Assembly: GCA_025056835.1 (NCBI GenBank)
Contig: JANWVS010000147.1
Span: 1-6,088 of the forward strand
Length of the DNA: 6,088 nt
DNA from: Gemmataceae bacterium
Lineage (GTDB): Bacteria > Planctomycetota > Planctomycetia > Gemmatales > Gemmataceae
Direction of reading: 5' to 3'
Positions 1-4,694 of this stretch are shown in pieces; positions within the stretch are counted from its first letter, which is position 1; every line of letters begins with the position of its first letter. The notes beneath the pieces were generated by a model, which worked only from the letters and a program-made list of their open reading frames with translations, searched no databases and was not told where the DNA came from. The translations under genes were made by a program, and so were the position numbers.

Positions 1-1128
1 GACGCCGCCGGGCCGGCTTGGTCGCGCTCCTGGTGCCGGGCGGAATTTCTGCTGTGGCGCTTCAAGAACGACTCGGCCCCGCTACCTTTTCTCAGCACCG
101 GACCAGCCGGCGATCCTCAGGCCGGCGTCCTCGGCAATCCTGCGACGCGCCTCTACGGCGACAATCAGCTGGATTATCAATGGAACGCCGTCGGCCGACT
201 CACTCTCGGCTGGTGGCGCCCCACCCATCCCACCGTCGGTTTCGAGTTGAGCGGCTTCGGCACCGAAACCCACACCGTTCACGAAGAAGTCAATGCCACC
301 GGCCTCGACGGCCATCCGGTGATCGCTAGGCCGTTCTTCAATTTGCTCACCGGACTGCCTGATGCCCAAACGATCACCTCACCGCAAGACCCACTGGGGG
401 GCAAATACTTCGGCGGCATCGACATCTTCGGCGACAGCCGGACCTGGGGGGGTGAGTTGAACGTCCTGTGGCGGTCCGATGTGGTTGCGGCTCCGTGGCA
501 GTGGCGCCTCCTCGCGGGCTTTCGCTACCTTGGTCAGAAAGACCAACTCCGCTTTTCGCAGTCGTCCACCGTGCTGGCCCTGGGCACCGTCGGCTTCGGT
601 GGAGCGCCGGCGCCGATACCCGACATCGTCTCGCTGCGCGACTATTTCGAGACCACGAACCATTACTTCGGCGCCCAAGGCGGTTTCGAAGTGACGCGCC
701 ACGCGGGCCGCTGGGCGCTTGATCTCTCCGCCAAGATCGGCCCCGGCGCTACCGTGCAGCGGCAGCAGATCGACGGCCATACGCTGCTCACCGATCCAAC
801 CGGTTTCACGCAAAAACTGGCCGGCGGACTGTTCGCGACGCCCGACATCCTGGGCCACCACGAACGCTGCCGCTTCGCCTGGGCCTCGGAAGCCAACGTT
901 CGCCTGGCCTACGCCGTGTCCGCCAACTGGCAGGTAAGCGTCGGCTACACGTTCTTGTATTGGGACGGTGTCGTTCGCCCGGCTCATCAATTGCCGCGCG
1001 GCGTCGATCCCCGTCAAGTGCCGTCGCACCTCGCCTACCTCGGTCCGAACCCGACTCGTCCGGCACCGTTCCACAGCGGCGATTTTTGGGCGCAAGGCGT
1101 GTCGCTGGGGCTGACGCTGCGGTATTAA
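1..1128 (+). CDS. BBP7 family outer-membrane beta-barrel protein (5' partial)
   Basis: The reading frame is open from base 1 and ends at TAA 1126-1128, giving 375 residues with the N-terminus and any signal peptide outside the window. The visible part starts with the pattern typical of the planctomycete BBP7 family (putative beta-barrel porin 7, formerly DUF1551): an 'AEFLLWRFKN' strand at about residues 14-23, a 'PLPFLSTG' segment, then 'GVLGNPATRLYG' at about 42-53 and 'GRLTLGWW' at about 65-72. The rest alternates amphipathic strands with loops, for example 'WQWRLLAGFRYLG' and 'WQVSVGYTFLYWDG'. It ends in 'GVSLGLTLRY', whose final aromatic residue matches the C-terminal signal of Bam-assembled outer-membrane barrels. 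The expected location is the outer membrane. The substrate or role is unknown, and 'porin' is only the family's putative name. A TTG at 247 could look like a start, but the same frame upstream clearly carries family motifs, so the gene extends left. Family assignment is confident; function is not. Confidence 0.85.
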   Translation, partial: DAAGPAWSRSWCRAEFLLWRFKNDSAPLPFLSTGPAGDPQAGVLGNPATRLYGDNQLDYQWNAVGRLTLGWWRPTHPTVGFELSGFGTETHTVHEEVNATGLDGHPVIARPFFNLLTGLPDAQTITSPQDPLGGKYFGGIDIFGDSRTWGGELNVLWRSDVVAAPWQWRLLAGFRYLGQKDQLRFSQSSTVLALGTVGFGGAPAPIPDIVSLRDYFETTNHYFGAQGGFEVTRHAGRWALDLSAKIGPGATVQRQQIDGHTLLTDPTGFTQKLAGGLFATPDILGHHERCRFAWASEANVRLAYAVSANWQVSVGYTFLYWDGVVRPAHQLPRGVDPRQVPSHLAYLGPNPTRPAPFHSGDFWAQGVSLGLTLRY

Positions 1129-1133
1129 GCCAC

Positions 1134-1148
1134 GGCCGGGCCTCGGCC
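1134..1148. terminator. possible hairpin between convergent genes
   Basis: Just after the stop of the barrel gene there is a perfect 5-bp GC stem, GGCCG (1134-1138) pairing with CGGCC (1144-1148), around a 5-base loop. It lies between two convergent genes, where a bidirectional terminator would be useful. No T-run follows on either side, so it is not a classic intrinsic terminator, and in GC-rich DNA such a stem can occur by chance. Confidence 0.2.
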
Positions 1149-1155
1149 TCACACC

Positions 1156-1545
1156 TCAGCCCGGCAGCGGCGACCGGTGAAAATGGACGTGTTTCCACTT
1201 GCCGCCGATCTTGTGCCAGACCCGCGTTTCCTCGAAGGCTTTGGTCACGGCGGTGCCATCGGGCAGCTGCCGTTGGTTGAGCCGCACATAGCTCACGACA
1301 GCGACGTCGCCCATCAAGCGGACGTGGGGCGAGGCCATGGTCGTGGCCTGTGCGCCCGCGGCGGCGCCGAGCCGGAAATAAAAGTGATGGAACGCCAGCC
1401 CCTGCACTAACTGCCCGCGAGCTTCCGGCTCGAAGCAGGTCAAACTGGGATCGCACAGTTCCTGGTATGTCTTCCAATCGGCGCTGGCGATGCTTTCGAG
1501 CAAGCGGTGGTTGAGGGTCAACAAGTCTTGTTCGGCCTGGGTCAT
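1156..1545 (-). CDS. stand-alone CaMKII association (hub) domain protein, NTF2-like fold
   Basis: This 129-residue protein consists of one domain matching the calcium/calmodulin-dependent protein kinase II association domain, a SnoaL/DUF4440-like, NTF2-fold family. Recognisable blocks, compared from memory with animal CaMKII, are 'CDPSLTCFEPEARGQLVQG' (residues 31-49; animal CDPGLTSFEPEALGNLVEG), 'FHHFYF' (52-57; animal FHRFYF), 'YVRLNQ' (86-91; animal YIRLTQ) and 'EETRVWHKIGGKWKHVHFH' (105-123; animal EETRVWHRRDGKWLNVHYH). There is no kinase part, signal peptide or membrane segment, so it is probably a cytoplasmic oligomer. In animals this domain forms ring-shaped 12-14-mers; whether this protein has enzyme, binding or scaffold activity is unknown. 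ATG at 1545 is preferred because GGGGAG (1555-1560) lies 9 bases upstream. A GTG at 1551 would add two residues but leaves only 3 bases to that site. It is divergent from cnoX and convergent with the barrel gene. Confidence 0.9.
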   Translation of the reverse strand: MTQAEQDLLTLNHRLLESIASADWKTYQELCDPSLTCFEPEARGQLVQGLAFHHFYFRLGAAAGAQATTMASPHVRLMGDVAVVSYVRLNQRQLPDGTAVTKAFEETRVWHKIGGKWKHVHFHRSPLPG

Positions 1546-1614
1546 CGGCACGTTCTCCCCGGAGAGCGGTTCATAGAATTTACCTACGAATTAGGCGCAT
1601 CGCGTGAGGCAGTC
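1546..1614. promoter_or_regulatory. divergent promoter region between the hub-domain gene and cnoX
   Basis: This 69-base gap separates two divergent starts, so promoters for both genes should lie here or slightly inside the genes. It contains a locally AT-rich island at about 1571-1594, which stands out in a GC-rich neighbourhood. TAGAAT at 1574-1579 resembles a -10 box for cnoX, but I see no good -35 box at the right distance. The island also holds GAATT twice (1576-1580 and 1588-1592). The ribosome sites are GGGGAG at 1555-1560 (read on the minus strand) for the hub-domain gene and GAGG at 1606-1609 for cnoX, 5 bases before its ATG. Which promoter drives which gene is not resolved. Confidence 0.35.
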
Positions 1615-2475
1615 ATGAGCAAGTCGGCGTATGTCTTCGACGTGAGCGAGGCGGAGTTTGCAGAGAAGGTGCTTCAGAAGTCCAAGGAGACGCCGGTGGT
1701 CGTCGATTTCTGGGCGCCTTGGTGCGGTCCGTGTCGGATGCTGGCGCCGCTGCTGGAGGCCGAGGCCGCGGCTCGGCGCGGCGAAGTGCTTGTGGCGAAA
1801 GTCAACACCGACGTGGAACAAGGCCTGGCCCTCAAGTATGCCATCGAGGCCCTGCCGACGGTGATTGCCTTCAAAAACGGCGAACCGGTTCTCGATTTCA
1901 TGGGGCTGCTCAGCCCAGGCCAGCTCAAGGATTTTTTCGACCGCGTAGCGCCGACGGCAGCCGACCGCCAACAGCACGACGCCGCCCAGTTGGAAGCCAC
2001 GGATCCGGAGCAGGCCGAGCAGCTGTATCGCCGGGCGCTCCAGAGCGACCCGCGGCACGAGCCGGCACTGGTCGGGCTGGCGCGTCTCTTGGTGCGCAAG
2101 CACCAGGACGACGAAGCCGCTCAGTTGTTGGAAAACGTCGGGGCCAGCGGCGAACACGGCGCCGAGGCGGAAAGGTTGGGGGCGATCATCTGGTTGCGCC
2201 GGCAGGCTGCCGCGACGGCCGCCGCCGCTGAACAACGCCGCCGCACCGGAGAATTGCCCAGCAACGCCCAGGTGCGCTACGATACCGGGCTGCGCGAGGC
2301 CCAGGCCGGCAACTACGCCGCCGCTCTCGAACACTTGCTCACCGCCGGCGAACTGGATCCCAAGTTGGCCGCCGGTCCCGTCCGCGAAGCGATGGTGAAG
2401 ATCTTTCAAATCGTCGGTGTCCGCAGTCCCTTGGCCGACGAGTACCGGGCCAAGCTGTCGGCTTTGCTGTACTGA
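1615..2475 (+). CDS. cnoX: CnoX/YbbN-type thioredoxin-TPR chaperedoxin
   Basis: This 286-residue protein matches E. coli CnoX (YbbN, about 284 residues) in architecture. Residues 1-110 form a thioredoxin domain with 'FWAPWCGPC' (active site C37-x-x-C40), the cis-proline loop 'ALPT' (P81) and 'FKNGEPV'. Residues from about 115 to 286 are helical and repeat-like, with TPR-like units around 'AEQLYRRALQSDPRHEPAL' (135-152) and 'GNYAAALEHLLTAGELDP' (232-249). The final 'LADEYRAKLSALLY' closely resembles the end of E. coli CnoX as I recall it (LASKYRRQLYALLY). In E. coli, CnoX holds unfolding proteins, protects their cysteines from over-oxidation and hands them to GroEL; its own thioredoxin site lacks the CXXC pair. 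Here the CGPC is intact, so disulfide reductase activity is also likely. The ATG at 1615 is chosen because GAGG (1606-1609) sits 5 bases upstream and the protein then begins where family members do; the frame stays open upstream to 1507, but that part has no thioredoxin-like sequence. The protein is probably cytoplasmic. A plain 'thioredoxin with TPR' label would be the cautious alternative. Confidence 0.92.
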   Translation: MSKSAYVFDVSEAEFAEKVLQKSKETPVVVDFWAPWCGPCRMLAPLLEAEAAARRGEVLVAKVNTDVEQGLALKYAIEALPTVIAFKNGEPVLDFMGLLSPGQLKDFFDRVAPTAADRQQHDAAQLEATDPEQAEQLYRRALQSDPRHEPALVGLARLLVRKHQDDEAAQLLENVGASGEHGAEAERLGAIIWLRRQAAATAAAAEQRRRTGELPSNAQVRYDTGLREAQAGNYAAALEHLLTAGELDPKLAAGPVREAMVKIFQIVGVRSPLADEYRAKLSALLY

Positions 2476-2504
2476 AACCGAGGCGCCGCGCGGCACTCCG
2501 CTGG

Positions 2505-4073
2505 TCACTCCGGCAGCGGCTTTCCCTTGGTCTCCGGCGCAAACCAAATGAGCACGATGCCCACGAGGTAGATGCCGCTCAAGAGCGTGAAGACGTGGCC
2601 GTCGCCCCAACCCAAGGGCTGGAACAGCGCCTTGAGATTGCCGAGTTGCAAGACGCCGATGGCGGCAATCACTCGACCGAAGTTGAATCCGAAGCCCTGT
2701 CCGGTGGCCCGCATGCTGGTGCGAAACAACTCGGGCAGATAGAGCGGCAACCAGCCGTAAAACGACGCCGTGATCGCCCCGGCGAGAAAGACGATTAACA
2801 GATAATAGGCGCCGTCGTGCGGCGTGGTCGTCAAAAACAGCGTGGGGATAATGGCCAGCGAGCCGAGGCACAGCAGCGTATAGGTGAGGCGCCGACCGAG
2901 CAGGTCCGCGACTAAAGCCGCCAGGATCGTGCCCACAACAGCGCCGATCGCCGACCAGATTTGCGTGTCCGAACGGGCCGTGGGCAAGGTTGATTGCCGC
3001 GTCGAGGGATCGGCGGTCACCTGGTCGGCCCAGGTCGGTGCCTGTTGCGTCGTTCCCCAGGTGCCGAGCAGGGCGACGCCGCTGAGGCAAGCAGCCAAGA
3101 GCATGCGGCGAATGATCGGCGGCCAGCGCAACGCCGCATCGTCGGCAGTCTGGGCCAGCCGCGACACGAAGGCGGCAACGGGATAAATGTAACCGACGGT
3201 CACAACGATCAAGCCGAGCACCGTGGCCGTGATCCGCACCGGCAAGGCCCACGGGGCGCCTACCCAACGGTGCAGATCGACGTCGGAGGCCGCCCAGGCC
3301 GCTACCACGCCGCAAGCACCCAGGCTGCCGGCGAGTACCGCCAAAAGATCGCGATTGGCCCAGTGTGACGTCGCTCCCTTGGCGCGTTCCTGTTCCCAGC
3401 GCTGAGACTCGGGCACGAAAAGGCGAATGAAGAACGTCAGCAGGGCGGGCAAAGCGCCGAGCATCATCAAGAGCCGCCAACCGCTTTGGTGCGGGCCGAG
3501 CAGGAACTCGACGGTCGCTTCCGACGCTCGGACGTCTTCCAGCAGCCAGGCGCGAAATTCGCGAACGTACGTCGTCAATCCGCGACCGACAAGAGCGATG
3601 ATCAAATAGCCGACGTTGGCCGCGGCGCCGATGAGACCGGCCAGAAAGGCTCGCGAGCGGTCGGGCCAGATTTCGTTGATGAGCGCCACGCCCAAGGACC
3701 ATTCGCCGCCCATGCCGAGGGCCGCCACGAAGCGCAGGGCGCCGATCTGCCAGGGGGCTGTAGCGAAGCCGCAAACGCCGGTGACCAGGGCGTAGGTCAA
3801 GACGCTCAGCATCATGGCCCGGACGCGGCCGAGGCGGTCGCCCAACCAGCCGAACAACACACCGCCGGTCGCCGCTCCGACGAGAAACAACGCGGTAATG
3901 ACGCCGTTCCAAGCCACGACGCGCTCGGCTGGTACGCCCAACTCGCGCAGCGCCGGATTGGCCACCAGGGGAAACAGACCCATCTCCAAACCATCAAATA
4001 ACCAACCGAGCAAGGCAGCGGCCAGGGCCATCCACTTGCCCAAGGACGTGGTTTTCGGGAGGGTGTCGTTCAT
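2505..4073 (-). CDS. major facilitator superfamily transporter, NanT/sugar-transporter-like, ~14 TM
   Basis: This 522-residue inner-membrane permease carries standard MFS marks: 'GWLFDGLEMGLF' in TM1 (23-34), motif A 'GWLGDRLGRVRAM' (75-87), 'RFVAALGMGGEWSLG' in TM4 (114-128), a second motif A-like 'ADLLGRR' (389-395) and a C-terminal 'PETKG' (513-517) as in sugar transporters. By eye there are about 14 membrane segments, near 15-38, 57-78, 86-105, 108-130, 141-163, 198-219, 242-262, 278-302, 322-341, 371-392, 397-415, 421-445, 458-478 and 492-512. The two extra central ones (242-302) recall the sialate:H+ symporter NanT. The substrate cannot be read from the sequence; a small organic anion or sugar acid taken up by proton symport is a reasonable guess. 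ATG 4073 is chosen because TM1 follows directly; extending to 4157 would add an Arg-rich stretch overlapping the upstream gene. No good Shine-Dalgarno site is visible, and the upstream gene ends only 19 bases before, so translational coupling is possible. It converges on cnoX. Confidence 0.9.
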   Translation of the reverse strand: MNDTLPKTTSLGKWMALAAALLGWLFDGLEMGLFPLVANPALRELGVPAERVVAWNGVITALFLVGAATGGVLFGWLGDRLGRVRAMMLSVLTYALVTGVCGFATAPWQIGALRFVAALGMGGEWSLGVALINEIWPDRSRAFLAGLIGAAANVGYLIIALVGRGLTTYVREFRAWLLEDVRASEATVEFLLGPHQSGWRLLMMLGALPALLTFFIRLFVPESQRWEQERAKGATSHWANRDLLAVLAGSLGACGVVAAWAASDVDLHRWVGAPWALPVRITATVLGLIVVTVGYIYPVAAFVSRLAQTADDAALRWPPIIRRMLLAACLSGVALLGTWGTTQQAPTWADQVTADPSTRQSTLPTARSDTQIWSAIGAVVGTILAALVADLLGRRLTYTLLCLGSLAIIPTLFLTTTPHDGAYYLLIVFLAGAITASFYGWLPLYLPELFRTSMRATGQGFGFNFGRVIAAIGVLQLGNLKALFQPLGWGDGHVFTLLSGIYLVGIVLIWFAPETKGKPLPE

Positions 4074-4092
4074 GCGGGAAGTCCGTGAGCGG

Positions 4093-4642
4093 CTATCGGC
4101 CGGCCGCCGTAAGCAACGCAGCCAGCCGAGCAGCCAGTTCCGGGGGTAATGCCTCATGTTGGTCGCGGGCGATGAGACCGACTTCGATCATGTCTTGTAA
4201 GTGAACACAGTTTTGATCGCAGAAGCACATCAACTTCATTCGCACCAATGCAGGTAACGCGACCACGAATGTCCCCGGTTCTAGTTCTTCGCTTGCCTCG
4301 GGTGGCGGCGCCGGCAGCGGATGCTCCGGTCGAACTTTCTCGCCCGCCCAAAGCAGAGGCACGGCTTGTCGCGGATGCGGATTGGCGCGATCGCGGAACA
4401 TTCCGACACCCAGTACCTCAAAGTAATCGAAATCGACTTGCAGCGCCGCCGCCTTGGTCCGCGGCAAATCGACTTTGCGAACGAGGTAGGTCCACGTCCT
4501 TCGTCGTGCGGACGGCAGCCGGATCCTTGGTTGCGACCCACATCGCCACCGCTTGTCCACCGACGAGGGCGTACGGCACGCCCGCAGCATGAAGCGCTTT
4601 GGTGATCCGTTCCAATCGGTCGGTGACGGCGTCAAGGGCCAT
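4093..4642 (-). pseudogene. nucleotidyltransferase-fold protein (AbiEii/MNT-like), split by a one-base frameshift
   Basis: Two overlapping frames together make one protein. The first gives 'AGVPYALVGGQAVAMWV' and 'RTTKDVDL', the G-G...D-x-D signature of the nucleotidyltransferase fold (GG 28-29, D49 and D51). The second continues with 'LVRKVDLPRTKAAALQ', 'DFDYFEVLGVGMF', 'LLWAGEKVRPEH' and 'HLQDMIEVGLI', as expected for this family. Removing one C of the coding-strand CC at 4486/4485 joins them into a 182-residue protein. As it stands, translation of the first frame runs on to a stop at about 4418 and loses the C-terminal half. Relatives are often called nucleotidyltransferase or AbiEii-like toxin, but this subgroup is usually solitary and its role is unknown; no antitoxin is seen next to it. 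ATG 4642 has GGAGG (4652-4656) 9 bases upstream. An alternative ATG at 4693 has AAGGA 5 bases upstream and lies one base after the preceding stop codon. Whether this is a real mutation or a sequencing error cannot be decided here. Confidence 0.8.
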
Positions 4643-4694
4643 GAGGTGGCGCCTCCAGGGACCGGCGGGCGGCGTTATCGTAATCGACGCCATA

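Noticed and set aside
379..1152. A 257-codon minus-strand frame opposite the beta-barrel gene
   Set aside because: It has low-complexity, Arg/Ala/Gly-rich content with no recognisable motif, and the plus strand encodes a clear BBP7 protein across the same bases.
2485..2494. GC palindrome gccgcgcggc between the convergent cnoX and transporter genes as a terminator
   Set aside because: It is loopless, has no T-run on either side and is the kind of palindrome common by chance at this GC content.
1591..3912. A 773-codon open frame on the minus strand spanning cnoX and most of the transporter gene
   Set aside because: It is antisense to cnoX and out of frame with the transporter, is Arg-rich and shows no domain-like sequence. 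Long shadow frames are expected in GC-rich coding DNA, and both overlapped genes have clear family motifs.
4074..4157. A 28-residue N-terminal extension of the transporter
   Set aside because: It is Arg-rich, overlaps the end of the nucleotidyltransferase gene and is unlike an MFS N-terminus. The ATG at 4073 directly precedes TM1.
4478..4495. Programmed ribosomal frameshifting in the nucleotidyltransferase gene
   Set aside because: There is no slippery heptamer, no internal Shine-Dalgarno-like stimulator and no evident downstream structure. The extra C plus nearby radical substitutions fit mutation or sequencing error better.
4093..4693. An AbiE-type abortive infection or toxin-antitoxin pair
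   Set aside because: Only a nucleotidyltransferase-fold gene is present, it is broken, and no antitoxin-like gene lies next to it; the neighbours are a DUF1553 gene and a transporter.
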